Origin: Stentor coeruleus
Taxonomy: Eukaryota > Ciliophora > Heterotrichea > Heterotrichida > Stentoridae
DNA: 53,977 nucleotides
NCBI GenBank assembly: GCA_001970955.1
Contig: MPUH01000444.1
Span: 1-53,977, forward strand
Reading direction: 5' to 3'
Position 1 is the stretch's first letter. Each line of letters starts with the position of its first letter. Shown here piece by piece: positions 8,363 through 17,734 of this stretch. A program made the translations under genes and the position numbers. The notes beneath the pieces were generated by a model. That model made no database searches, was not told where the DNA came from, and saw only the letters and a program-made list of their open reading frames with translations.

Positions 8363-10942
8363 CTAAACTAAATTAATATTTGAATCCTCTATACTCATCA
8401 AATTAGACTCTTCCTTTTCCTTCTTCACTAATTCCTCAATTTCCTTTACCTTCTGTTCCATTAAAACCTGTTTCGCTGATTTAGGAAAATTTCTCATCTT
8501 ACTAACATTAGCTATAAGTCCATGAGTTTTTTCTAATCCTTGTGGTTTAGCAAGTCCATTAACAAGTTTATCATTTATAAATCTTTCTACAGCAATTCTA
8601 ACATTAGACATATCACTTTCATTACCTTTAGGATCTCTAGGTGAAGGTTCTTTATACCCAGTAATTGATCCATGATTAATATTAGTTTTCAATGACTTAA
8701 TTTCAAGGGCAATCAATACTAAAGCTTCATAAAATTCATGTTCAGTCAACTCAAGACCCAGTACTTTCCCTAAGACTCTATTTTTAACTTTATCAGATTT
8801 TTTACTATTGGCAATTGATGTATAAGATGTATCAGGATCATGATATTTTTCTATAATTGCAAGAGCTTTAGGACATGTTATAAGACTTGGAAGCATATTA
8901 GCATCTTTTAATATTTGTAGCATACCAGATACTGGGATTGTAAAGTCTACTTTTTCTTTATGTCCTCGATCTTTTCTTGAGTATCTATGGAAGATTTTTT
9001 GAATCAAATTAACTTCTAATGAATTGATCCCTTCTTCAATTTCCGCTTCTTCTTCAGGGGATTTACATGTACGTTTATTCCCACATGGGACTAGTCTTTC
9101 TGTAAAAAGTTTCAATATAGCTATTCCTAATTGAGTCTTTGGCTTTTCTACTATATATTTTTCTTCACCTGATATTAATTCTATATTATCCATATAAAGC
9201 TTACCTCCATTTGAATATTTCAAATACGCTGCTCTTACTATCGCTTCAGTAAAATGCCTATATAAAATCGGCCTTTCAGCATTATGAATATCCTCAGCAT
9301 TCATCTCATTTAAAGCTTCTTCATCAGATAAAGACTCTTGAGGATGTGAAGGAATATTCGATATATCCAAATTCGGCACTGGAGCATGGGCACTTGAAAT
9401 CCTACTTAAACTAGACTGATCATTAGTCGATACATTATCAGCTGAACTACTTGTAATTTTAAATATATTCTTACTTCCTCTAAGAAAAAGTCTATTCAGA
9501 TTAGCGATTGACACTTTATATGATATAACTTTACAATCTTTGAAAAATCTCCATAATTGTTTAGTACTCATAGTAAAAGTTTCTTCACGTTCTTTAGCTT
9601 CTATATGAGTACTATAAGTTTCATACCATTGTTTTATATATGAGTTAAATTGTAATAGAACTTTAGCTACTTCTTTTTCAGCACGATTAGGATCATCTTC
9701 TATATATAATAAATCGGTAATATCTATAAGGTTTTTATATGGATTAGCTTCAACGTTTTTTTTAGCTCTTTGGGTTATGATAACAGGATTAGGTTCTTTG
9801 GCTTTTGGTTGTTCTTTAGGTTTAGCTCCAGTTTTTCCAGCTGGGGGTTTTTTTGGAACTTGTTGTGGAGGAGGGGGAGGTGGAGCTATAGGGACTTCAG
9901 CTTGACCAGATAAAGTTCTATTGACCATACGATCTTTTTCAAAAGGACCAGTGTATACAGACCCATCTTCAAAAATCATCATCCCATGACCTTCTTTTAA
10001 ATCATTAACCCATTCACCTTTATATTTACTCCCATTAGCATAATAAAACTCACCTTGTCCATTACGTTTCCCATAAGCCCATTGACCTACATAACGATTT
10101 CTTAGCTGTTTATTCCCTTTAGCATCAAGCCAAATATGTATACCAAATCCATGAGGTTGTCCATCTTTCCATTCACCTGTATATTTTTCATTTGTCGTCA
10201 GCCAGTGCATTGTCCCCTGACCATTCTGTTTATCATTCAAAAATTGACCTTCAAAGTAGTTCCCAGATGCATATTTCAATACCCCATGACCATGTTTTTT
10301 ACCTTTTTCCCAATACCCTTCATAGATTTGTCCTGATGGGTATTTTAATGTCCCATATCCTTCTCTTAACCCTTCTCTCCATTGTCCTGTAAATTCAATT
10401 CCATTTTCAAACCTTAAAGTTCCTTCACCATTCCTCAAACCTCTTTTCACATCACCTTCATAAACACATTTTTCCCATTCATAAATCCCTTCACCTTCTA
10501 TTTCACTATTCCTAAATGTCCCTGTATATTTAAACCCTGGTCCTTCTAGTGTTCCTTTACCATGAAATAAAGAGAATTGCATATCTCCAGTATACTTCAT
10601 CCCATTTTTCATTAAAGCTTCACCTTTACCAAAGAATAATTTGTGATGCATTACTGTAGGATTACGTTCAACTCTTTCAAATTTGAAGTTTATTGCTGCT
10701 TCAGGTTTACCTAACATTTCAGCTTCTTCTTCGTAATTCATTGAATCATAAAGCTCTGCCGCGTTGTCGTAAACTTCATTCTCATCCCCAGTCCAAGTGT
10801 TTATTACGTATTTTTCTAGTAAAGAGTTTGGGAGAAAATATGTTTGAAGTTTCTTTGGGATTAAATTATCAGTGTATTCTATTTCGTCTGTAACTAAGGG
10901 AAAGTCAACACTTTTTGAAGTCTCGCTAAAATAAGTGGCCAT
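8363..10942 (-). CDS. RSPH10B: Radial spoke head protein RSPH10B (MORN repeats)
   Basis: An 859-aa protein, close in length to human RSPH10B (about 870). Residues about 108-330 hold roughly ten MORN repeats (YxGxWxxGxxxGxGxxxxxxG). A diagnostic stretch reads MHWLTTNEKYTGEW, then a longer linker with LRNRYVGQW and FYYANGSKYKGEW, matching the RSPH10B order (MRWLTTNEEYTG...LRNEYIGEF...FYYASG). After a poly-Pro linker comes QLWRFFKDCKV, like the WRFLKDCKF segment of the human protein. RSPH10B is a radial spoke component of motile cilia. It starts at ATG 10940-10942 and stops with TAG. A C/A-rich upstream flank on the coding strand is present. Confidence 0.93.
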   Translation of the reverse strand: MATYFSETSKSVDFPLVTDEIEYTDNLIPKKLQTYFLPNSLLEKYVINTWTGDENEVYDNAAELYDSMNYEEEAEMLGKPEAAINFKFERVERNPTVMHHKLFFGKGEALMKNGMKYTGDMQFSLFHGKGTLEGPGFKYTGTFRNSEIEGEGIYEWEKCVYEGDVKRGLRNGEGTLRFENGIEFTGQWREGLREGYGTLKYPSGQIYEGYWEKGKKHGHGVLKYASGNYFEGQFLNDKQNGQGTMHWLTTNEKYTGEWKDGQPHGFGIHIWLDAKGNKQLRNRYVGQWAYGKRNGQGEFYYANGSKYKGEWVNDLKEGHGMMIFEDGSVYTGPFEKDRMVNRTLSGQAEVPIAPPPPPPQQVPKKPPAGKTGAKPKEQPKAKEPNPVIITQRAKKNVEANPYKNLIDITDLLYIEDDPNRAEKEVAKVLLQFNSYIKQWYETYSTHIEAKEREETFTMSTKQLWRFFKDCKVISYKVSIANLNRLFLRGSKNIFKITSSSADNVSTNDQSSLSRISSAHAPVPNLDISNIPSHPQESLSDEEALNEMNAEDIHNAERPILYRHFTEAIVRAAYLKYSNGGKLYMDNIELISGEEKYIVEKPKTQLGIAILKLFTERLVPCGNKRTCKSPEEEAEIEEGINSLEVNLIQKIFHRYSRKDRGHKEKVDFTIPVSGMLQILKDANMLPSLITCPKALAIIEKYHDPDTSYTSIANSKKSDKVKNRVLGKVLGLELTEHEFYEALVLIALEIKSLKTNINHGSITGYKEPSPRDPKGNESDMSNVRIAVERFINDKLVNGLAKPQGLEKTHGLIANVSKMRNFPKSAKQVLMEQKVKEIEELVKKEKEESNLMSIEDSNINLV

Positions 10943-11207
10943 AACTGTAAAATATGGAAGAGTTTGGATGTTATTATATAATAAAGGGTTTTAAAGAAGA
11001 TAAGGGATTGATTTATAGATAGGCTGAAGATAAGTTTTGTTAGGGTTTATGTGAAATAATTTTGGAAGTGAAGATTTTGATTATTATGGAAGTTTTGTGT
11101 GGGTTTTGGAAAGTTTGTAGGATTATTAGGATTTGATGTATTGTTTAAGTTTAATCTCTATTTCTATCTAAACTCCATACCTCCTTATATAAAAAGCCAA
11201 CTCTAGC

Positions 11208-11882
11208 TTACCCTAAAACATAAAACCCAATAAAAATCCCAGTAAAAAACATCAATACCAAATGAGGCATTTTATACTTACTAGCAAAACTCAGCCAAAG
11301 CATGCTATCTTTACTAAACTTCAATTCATGTTTCGTATTATCAATCTCCGCTTTCTTTTTATCATTCTCATTAACTAAATCCTTATTTCTCATAGTAATA
11401 TTCATCTTATCCTCTTCTAACACTAAAAATTCATCTCTACTTTTCTTATCTTCAGCTTCTAAAATACACTGATTCTTTTTCATTAAGAATTTCAAATTGA
11501 ACTTTTTCTTCTCTTTGGTTTACTTCAATCATTATAAATTTTGTCGATAATTTAAATTCTTTTAAATCTTTGCTTCGCCAATCAACTTGACTTAATTCAG
11601 GACACATTATGCATTTATTAGAAATTTTTGACCTTTGTTTATAGATTCAGAAGGACCAATAAAAGATACTGATATAATAGAATTGCTATTTGCAGAAATA
11701 GAACCAATAATTGGGGTTTCTTGAAAATCCTTTGGATATGAGGTTTTGATTTTGAAGCAAATTATGTTGTTACTGTTGTTGAAGATTTTGAAGTTAGAAT
11801 AAGCTTTTTGTTGTGAACTTTTGAAGATGAGGAAGTATGATGGGGAAATTTGGATTCTTTGTCTGTGTGAATATTACTCCAT
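11208..11882 (-). pseudogene. MSP (VAP-like) domain gene with two frame breaks
   Basis: The start codon is ATG at 11880-11882, and a 15-nt intron (11863-11877) interrupts the third codon. Splicing gives M-E-Q-R followed by a clear MSP domain (IQISPSYFLIF, FKIKTSYP, QKFLINA). That frame hits TAA at 11607-11609, but homology-like sequence continues in another frame (CPELSQVDW...EEKVQF). From about 11495 it switches to a third frame for an acidic coiled coil and a C-terminal membrane anchor (VLMFFTGIFIGFYVLG), stop TAA. The architecture equals the intact gene at 15933-16592: MSP, coiled coil, tail anchor. No 15- or 16-nt intron explains either shift. A decaying paralogue is most likely; assembly indels are the alternative. 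Confidence 0.7.
11863..11877 (-). other. 15-nt intron in MSP-domain gene
   Basis: On the minus strand this reads GTAATATTCACACAG, exactly 15 nt with GT and AG ends. Left in place it puts a TAA right after ATG-GAG. Removing it joins the start codon to the MSP domain frame. Confidence 0.75.
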
Positions 11883-12101
11883 ATGAATGAGAAAATATAA
11901 TATAAAGAAAGGGTTTAAGGTTGATTTTATGGGATTTTATGATATGAGATAAGATAGATTTATTATTAGGAATTTCTTAGTGATTTTTATTGTAGGATTT
12001 TGCTTTTTGTATGGTTTTAGGATTTTAGATAAAGATCATAGCTAAAAATTATGTTTTTTCTTACTTATTATCTTTAGAAAAATTCTCAGTTTGTAAAAAG
12101 T

Positions 12102-12658
12102 TTATTTCTTTGAACCTGGTTTGGGAAAATTTCTGATTTCAGCATAAGTTGTGTTATTGGTAGAATTTGTGTTGAATAACTGTTTTAAACATTGAACTTT
12201 TGAACTAGAAGATTTTCAGTTTGATTTTTTTAGTTTTCTATCTTTTCTAAGGTTTCTTTGTTGATATCTTGGGTTGCATGCTGAAATTTACGAATGAGTT
12301 AAGTGTGAATTATATTGCATTATTCTGCACAGGTTTGTATTAGAAATTCAAAGGATACTCAGCAACTATAAGCTTAACCTGTGATGACCCAGCACTATTA
12401 TTTCTAATCTATAACCAAGTGATAAAAATTCATATTCCAGTTTCTGCAAATTTTCCTTCTATCTTACACATAGCCTCACTATCCAATATAACCAAAGTAT
12501 GATTTCTTATTACATCATCAATACCTTCACAATCTACACAATCCACACTATTTTATGACCTTATAAACCATATCATTAACCCAAAAGTCTTTAACATCCT
12601 CATGAAAAATACAAAAATACCAAAACATCTTCAAACCTGCATCTAAATCTGAATTAAA
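12102..12658 (-). pseudogene. Heavily decayed gene, family unknown
   Basis: Coding-like fragments follow one another on the minus strand in shifting frames. 12548-12658 reads LKMFWYFCIFHEDVKDFW. 12430-12545 reads CVDCEGIDDVIRNHTLVILD. 12340-12411, in the same frame after two stops, reads SSQVKLIVAEYPLNF. 12102-12287 holds about 60 codons with one internal TGA, ending NFPKPGSKK-TAA. Amino-acid composition is far more protein-like than in ordinary intergenic DNA of this window. I do not recognise the family. It lies immediately upstream of the broken MSP gene, so the 11.2-12.7 kb interval appears to be undergoing gene loss. Confidence 0.5.
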
Positions 12659-12790
12659 TCAACAAACATCATTTCTAACTTGACCTTTTATTAAAAATTT
12701 CATTTATCTCTTCATCATGTCCATATCGCAGAAATTATAAAATCTTCATTATCAAATCCATTGACACATACAATATTATTAGCATATAAA

Positions 12791-14476
12791 ATGTCTACTG
12801 AAGAATGCAGCAACTGCAAAAACGACGCAAAATTAATCTGTGACTGCAAAAATGTTTACCTTTGCGAACAATGTATTGGTAACCATTTAATGCAAAATTT
12901 TGCCTTTAAGCATCGTCCTCAAAGAATTGTTGACTATTTCGCAAACACACAAAGGCATACTATTGAGTTAAAAAGTAGGACTGAAATTAAAGCAGCGATT
13001 CATTCAAAGCTTAGTAATGAAGTTCTTGAACTTGAAGAGTTTCGTAAAATATCATTGCAGAAAATCTCGGAAATGCTTCAATTCACAGAAAAACAGCTTC
13101 TTGAAACTGTGGAAAAATTAATGAATATGGTCTCAGATGAATGTGAAAATGCACAAAGAGAAATTAGAAATGCAATAGCTTTATTAAGATTACCTGAGAT
13201 GCAGCATAATCCAGTACTTTCTATGTTTGACTTTTGTAAATCTCCAGATGATGTTAGGGATTTAAATATTATATACAAGAATCTAGATTTAGAATACCCT
13301 AATATGCATGAAACTATACATAATGCAGTAAATTTTTGCCTTCAAATTACAACTTCGCCGGTGATACCAGCGCAACCAGTCAAAGGTCAGAAAAATATTA
13401 GGAGAGATAGAAGTGAACCTGATATTAGAAGGAGTAGTTCTAATAATTTGAACTTGAGAAGTATTATTTCGCTTAATGATGAGGTTACTGAACTCGAAAA
13501 ATCATCAACTTCCATAGGCTCCATAGGTTCAATATTCTCATCAAAAACATTCAAACCAATAAAAACCTCACCTCTAATCTCCAGATACAAAACCCAACGT
13601 TCAATAACCCCAAGCAAACCTAAACTTTTTGAAAACATCGAAATGGAGCTCAAAACCCCAAAACAAGAAACTAACAGTACTGAAAAAAACATCAACAGCC
13701 CAGTTCAAAAAAACATTTCCTTACTTTTCCCATACATAACATATTTCTTCCCTACAACAAATCGTTTTACAATTTATAACGTAATCGAAGCAAACTTTAA
13801 AACTATAATTTTACCAAACAAAATGTTTTTAGAACATAGTGCCTGGTCATTATGTGAAGGAGGAAGAATAATCCAAACTTGTGGTTTCGATACAAGGCCA
13901 AGAAGTGATGTTTTTGTTTTTAAATTCTCTACAGAATCAGCAGAAAAATGTTCAAGTACTAATTATAAAAGATGTAAACATGCTCAAGTTTCATTAGGAA
14001 ATTATGTTTATGTTATTGGGGGTTTTAACAAAATTGCTTTAAAAAGTGTTGAAAGGTTGAATTTGTTGAATTTTAAATGGAGAAAAGTTGGTGGGCTTAA
14101 TGTTGGAAGGGTTTTCCCTACAGCTTGTGCCCATAATGGGAAATTATATGTTGCTGGTGGAGAGGATGAAAGATCTATTGAATGTTTTAATACATTAACT
14201 AAAAAATTTGCTATGCTACCTTGTGTTTTAGAAAGACCTTTTAGGAATTGTATGTTTAGTTATGATGATAAAATATTGATTTTACAAGGATCAGCGAGGT
14301 ATGAATGGGATGGGAAAAGTTCTTCGATGGTTAAAACAGGAAATGTTGAGGAAAAAAGCTGGCAGACTATGGGAGACCATTATGTGATTAGCGATGAGAT
14401 TTATTTTATATCAGAAAAAATGCTTTTTAGATATGATCTTATTGACCATCGTATTACTTTAGTTAAGGCGTTTTAA
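12791..14476 (+). CDS. B-box-type zinc finger and kelch-repeat protein
   Basis: A 561-aa protein. The N-terminus holds Cys/His pairs spaced like a B-box (CSNC...CDC...CEQC...H...H, residues about 5-40). A helical segment (about 50-140) follows, then a Ser/Pro-rich linker with charged patches to about 290. From about 390 to 510 there are kelch-like blades (YVYVIGGFNK, GRVFPTACAHNGKLYVAGGED). The layout resembles the large protist class of B-box/kelch scaffolds, whose partners are unknown. I start at ATG 12791-12793 (MSTEEC); a TTG 30 bases earlier is not needed. Stop TAA. The central linker is C-rich on the coding strand while the ends are G/T-rich. Confidence 0.82.
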   Translation: MSTEECSNCKNDAKLICDCKNVYLCEQCIGNHLMQNFAFKHRPQRIVDYFANTQRHTIELKSRTEIKAAIHSKLSNEVLELEEFRKISLQKISEMLQFTEKQLLETVEKLMNMVSDECENAQREIRNAIALLRLPEMQHNPVLSMFDFCKSPDDVRDLNIIYKNLDLEYPNMHETIHNAVNFCLQITTSPVIPAQPVKGQKNIRRDRSEPDIRRSSSNNLNLRSIISLNDEVTELEKSSTSIGSIGSIFSSKTFKPIKTSPLISRYKTQRSITPSKPKLFENIEMELKTPKQETNSTEKNINSPVQKNISLLFPYITYFFPTTNRFTIYNVIEANFKTIILPNKMFLEHSAWSLCEGGRIIQTCGFDTRPRSDVFVFKFSTESAEKCSSTNYKRCKHAQVSLGNYVYVIGGFNKIALKSVERLNLLNFKWRKVGGLNVGRVFPTACAHNGKLYVAGGEDERSIECFNTLTKKFAMLPCVLERPFRNCMFSYDDKILILQGSARYEWDGKSSSMVKTGNVEEKSWQTMGDHYVISDEIYFISEKMLFRYDLIDHRITLVKAF

Positions 14477-15063
14477 CATATGAAATAAAGAGAGACTTTC
14501 AGGATTGGAGTAGGATTTTTTTGGGTAGAGGTTTTGAGATTAAGGTTTTTGGATGGGTGGAATTTTAGATTAGATTAAAATATGTAAATTAAATAGAGGT
14601 AGGATTTATGCATTTGATATTTGCATTGAATATTTGATAAAAATTGTGATAAGTAATTAGGATGGTTTGCTATTTTATTATAAAGGGTAGGGGTTTTTAA
14701 TGTTAGATTGAAAAAATAAATATTGGCTAAAGATATAGTTTTAATATTTAGAAAATTTGCAACAAGTCTATATCATTACTGGGTTTAAGTAAAATTTAGT
14801 ATTTTTTTATACTTCACCAAAAAATATCCTCTACAAGACTTAATATCACAGTTATCACCTACTATTCCTCTAATATACAACATCAGCTTAAACTCAGCCA
14901 TCTCAATAACCTTTAAAATCTTTTAGCAATAAANAGCTTAAACTCAGCCATCTCAATAACCTTTAAAATCTTTTAGCAATAAAAATATAAGTAAACAAAA
15001 TCTAAAAATCTTCTTAAACAAACCCACTGTATATATTACAAATCAAACACCAAAACACAACAA
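14477..15063. other. Intergenic region with a contig join
   Basis: No gene is seen. It is G/T-rich to about 14760 (3' flank of the kelch gene) and A/C-rich afterwards, leading into the tRNA and the next plus-strand gene. A 49-nt duplication flanks the N at 14934. Confidence 0.6.
14885..14983. repeat. 49-nt duplication around an assembly gap
   Basis: 14885-14933 and 14935-14983 are identical, separated by the N at 14934. This is the pattern of two contig ends that overlap but were not merged, so the true sequence probably has one copy. Confidence 0.88.
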
Positions 15064-15136
15064 GCCTCTATAGCTCAGCTGGCAGAGCATTTGCCTTGTA
15101 AGTAAAAGGTCGCCGGTTCAATCCCGGCTGGGGGCT
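15064..15136 (+). tRNA. tRNA-Thr (UGU)
   Basis: A full cloverleaf folds. The acceptor stem GCCTCTA pairs with TGGGGGC with three G-T pairs. The D arm is GCTC-AGCTGGCA-GAGC and the anticodon stem TTTGC/GTAAA. The loop CTTGTAA gives anticodon TGT. The variable loop has five bases, and the T arm is GCCGG-TTCAATC-CCGGC. There is no intron and CCA is not encoded. The discriminator T at 15136 begins a seven-T run (15136-15142), a good RNA polymerase III terminator. Confidence 0.95.
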
Positions 15137-15142
15137 TTTTTT
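15136..15142 (+). terminator. RNA polymerase III T-run terminator
   Basis: Seven consecutive T residues begin at the tRNA discriminator position, as expected for Pol III termination. Confidence 0.75.
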
Positions 15143-15336
15143 CTTATCCTTCATTCTCTCTATAAAACCGATTTCTCACATTTTCTCCCACAATCCAACT
15201 TACAATCCTAACCTCCAAAGCAAATCTTATTTATCAACATCTTTTAATCACACTCATTAAACTCCCATTTTACCACAATAAAAACTTATAATAATATCTA
15301 AAATTCCAAATTAAAACCATCTAAAAACTCATAATC

Positions 15337-15353
15337 AACACCCTAACACCTAA
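15337..15353 (-). repeat. Interstitial telomere-like 17-mer
   Basis: AACACCCTAACACCTAA contains almost two telomeric units. The identical 17-mer occurs at 25433-25449. This copy ends 22 bp before the start codon at 15376, within the short promoter region. Confidence 0.65.
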
Positions 15354-15375
15354 ACGTAAATAATTCATAAAAAAA

Positions 15376-15855
15376 ATGAAAAAATACAGTCTTGACAATT
15401 CATTACAATACGAATCTAAACATTGGCTTCCAAGACTAAGAAATCTAAAACATGATACAAGTAGCTTTAGTCCTCCTAATTCTAATAATACAAGCTTAAC
15501 TCAAGCATCTTTTTCGTTAGCCCCTCAAAATAAAGCTATTAAAATTCCTAGATTAAATGCAAGACCCGTTATTAGAAATAAAGTTAAAAGTGCTGAAAGA
15601 AATGCTGATGATTGTGATTATTTTGATGATTGTAATATATAAATAGATAAGAAATCTGAAATCAAACTCAGTAGAAAAATTTTCAATGATCAACACCCAT
15701 TTTGGTTTATGTCGATGATGTCTTCATATGAAAACTTTTTATCAAAAGATGAAGAGTTTAGTTCTAAAAATGTCCAAACAGATCGAAATGGTCTGCAAGA
15801 ATGGATTGATGAAATGCACGGAAAATTAAGTGAATTTGGATTCGAAGATGAATAA
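15376..15855 (+). CDS. Small two-exon gene, function unknown
   Basis: Exon 1 is 15376-15631, the intron 15632-15646 (15 nt), and exon 2 15647-15855, giving 154 aa. Without splicing the frame ends after 88 codons. With splicing it runs on through a clearly protein-like second half (SRKIFNDQHPFWF, NGLQEWIDEMHGKL) to TAA. The protein is hydrophilic, with a basic first half and an acidic C-terminus (FGFEDE). There is no signal peptide or membrane segment and no recognised domain. It converges on the MSP gene, with only 77 bp between stop codons. Confidence 0.8.
15632..15646 (+). other. 15-nt intron
   Basis: GTAATATATAAATAG, with GT and AG ends, contains in-frame TAA and TAG. It shares its first seven bases with the intron at 11863-11877. 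Its removal restores a long downstream reading frame. Confidence 0.85.
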
Positions 15856-15932
15856 AATATAGTAAAATTATAGGAAATTTTTGTTTGGATTTATAGGGAG
15901 GAATAGAGAATTAGTTTTCATATGGAGTTGAA

Positions 15933-16592
15933 TCAACTTAATGAGTATATATATCCTATTAAAATTCCTAGAAAACACACTAGGGCAAGGTGTAAGCTTG
16001 TATATCCTTTCATACCTTCTTCTTCAATCTTTATCATTTCTTCCTCTTTAGACTTAATCAACAGCTGAACCTGTTCATACTCCTCATCTAGTTTTCTTTT
16101 CAAATTCTCCTGCTTGTCCTGGAAATCTTTCAAATCCTTAATTTCCTGTTTAAGTCCTTCAGGTTTTTCACTTCTTATTTCTGAAACTATCGAATGGAAA
16201 CTATTTGCTGTTTTCATCCTACTATATTCAAAAATCCTCACAGACAATTTTACTTCTTGAAATTTGACTGCTGGTGGAGATGCCCAAAACTTTGCAATCT
16301 CATCAAATTGATCACTTTTTAATTCAGTTTGTGCTGCTTGGACTAGAAATTTATGAGAGACTTCAGTAGGTATTTCATCAAGAGGTTGCATTTTAATACT
16401 AAGTTCTTTAGATTCTCCTGGTTCTAAAACTGCAGTATTTGGTTTGACTAGATAACTTTTAGGGGCTGTAGTCTTAACTTTTATAATGATGTTTGTTTGA
16501 AAAATGTTTTTTACTAGCAATGTGCCTGAAGCTCCTACTTTAGGTGTGAACTCAAAGTCGATACATGTGGCTGGTAACAACTCGATGAACAT
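15933..16592 (-). CDS. MSP (VAP-like) domain tail-anchored protein
   Basis: A 219-aa protein. The MSP domain occupies residues about 1-125, with the family hallmarks IKVKTTAPKSYLVKPN and VLEPGESKEL. An acidic coiled coil follows (about 135-190) and a single C-terminal membrane span (LVCFLGILIGYIYSL). This is the plan of VAP proteins, ER tail-anchored receptors that bind FFAT-motif partners at membrane contact sites; the ER location is inferred from the family. It starts at ATG 16590-16592 and stops with TGA, one clear case of TGA as a stop. It is the intact relative of the broken gene at 11208-11882. Confidence 0.9.
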   Translation of the reverse strand: MFIELLPATCIDFEFTPKVGASGTLLVKNIFQTNIIIKVKTTAPKSYLVKPNTAVLEPGESKELSIKMQPLDEIPTEVSHKFLVQAAQTELKSDQFDEIAKFWASPPAVKFQEVKLSVRIFEYSRMKTANSFHSIVSEIRSEKPEGLKQEIKDLKDFQDKQENLKRKLDEEYEQVQLLIKSKEEEMIKIEEEGMKGYTSLHLALVCFLGILIGYIYSLS

Positions 16593-17734
16593 TTTATTAT
16601 AATTTATACGATTAAGTTTTGATTGTTTAGATTTTACCTTTTATAGATTTTATTCATTCAGTTAGTTTGTTTATATTAGCAATTTCAAAGAACTTTTTTA
16701 TGATATCAATAGAAATATTAGTATTTTTTTTACTATATAGAAATAAGTTTGTGAGTTTTCAAAAACATAAGAAAAATTGTTAGTATTTTTTACTACATAG
16801 AAATCAGTTTAATCAGTTTTTAAAGCATAAGTGATAATTTTATGAATAGTCGAAACTAAAGATTAAGATTTTATTCAGGATAAGTGTTTTTAATAAATTA
16901 AAGTTAGTATATTCAAGTATAATTTTGATTTTATATAAAATTTGAAGGATGATGTATTATGATTTTCAGGTATAAAACTATGAGAATGGTTTGCATCATT
17001 CAGATAACTGAATTTTATTTAGAAAAGACAATTTTTTAAAAAGCTTTTTTTATTATGATTCCTTTTGATTAGATAGTTACTATAATTATATCATAATCAT
17101 ACTACCTAAATTTAGAATATTGTATTTTTTTTATCAGAAAAGCGTATGCATTTCTTTATTTTACTATCATATATCAATACCCATGATATTTATTTTCACT
17201 TCTACCTTATCCTCATGAATATCCTATGATTTCAATCGACTCCTTCTAAATTCTCTTATAAAAAATTAGTCTGCTTTCCTTAGTAAAATCCCAATGTTAT
17301 CCCCTGCACCCAATCCTTCTAACCACTCACAATCACTTCTTCTCATTATACAAGCTATAATATTCCAACAATTTCCAAAACACAAAAAACCTTAGTCTAC
17401 TCTTCCTATATATACAATCATAAACCACAAAATCATTCATAGCAGCCTCTCTATCTAAAAATTCAATAATAAACCTCCAGTATCAAAAAAAAAAAAAACT
17501 CCTTCCTACCTTCTCTTCATAAAAGCCCAACAATACAAATTTTCCTTCATCATCCTAATCTAAAATTTTAAAAAATCCTAAAAAATCCAAACCGAAATAC
17601 TACACCTACAAAAACCACCTCATCTTAATATTATCCTATTCTTCTAAAATCCTCAACAAAATCTCTACTCAAATCCAAATCCACAACTCGCCTATCTCCT
17701 AAAGTTTTTTTACCATATTTTTGTTGAATAATTT
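16593..17734. other. Long divergent intergenic region
   Basis: No coding frame is convincing in these 1.14 kb between divergent genes. The left half is AT-rich with an imperfect 62-bp repeat (16718-16841). From about 17180 the plus strand is strongly C/A-rich, the usual upstream signature of the following plus-strand gene, with a run of 13 A at 17488-17500. Confidence 0.6.
16718..16841. repeat. Imperfect 62-bp tandem repeat
   Basis: Two diverged copies begin TTAGTATTTTTT at 16718 and 16780. Each continues into ACTAYATAGAAATMAGTTT and then a CATAAG segment. There are several mismatches and small length differences. Confidence 0.6.

Noticed and set aside
11208-11495. Independent 95-aa coiled-coil membrane protein
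   Set aside because: Its first codon is TTG, and upstream MSP-domain sequence plus comparison with the intact paralogue show it is the tail of a broken MSP gene.
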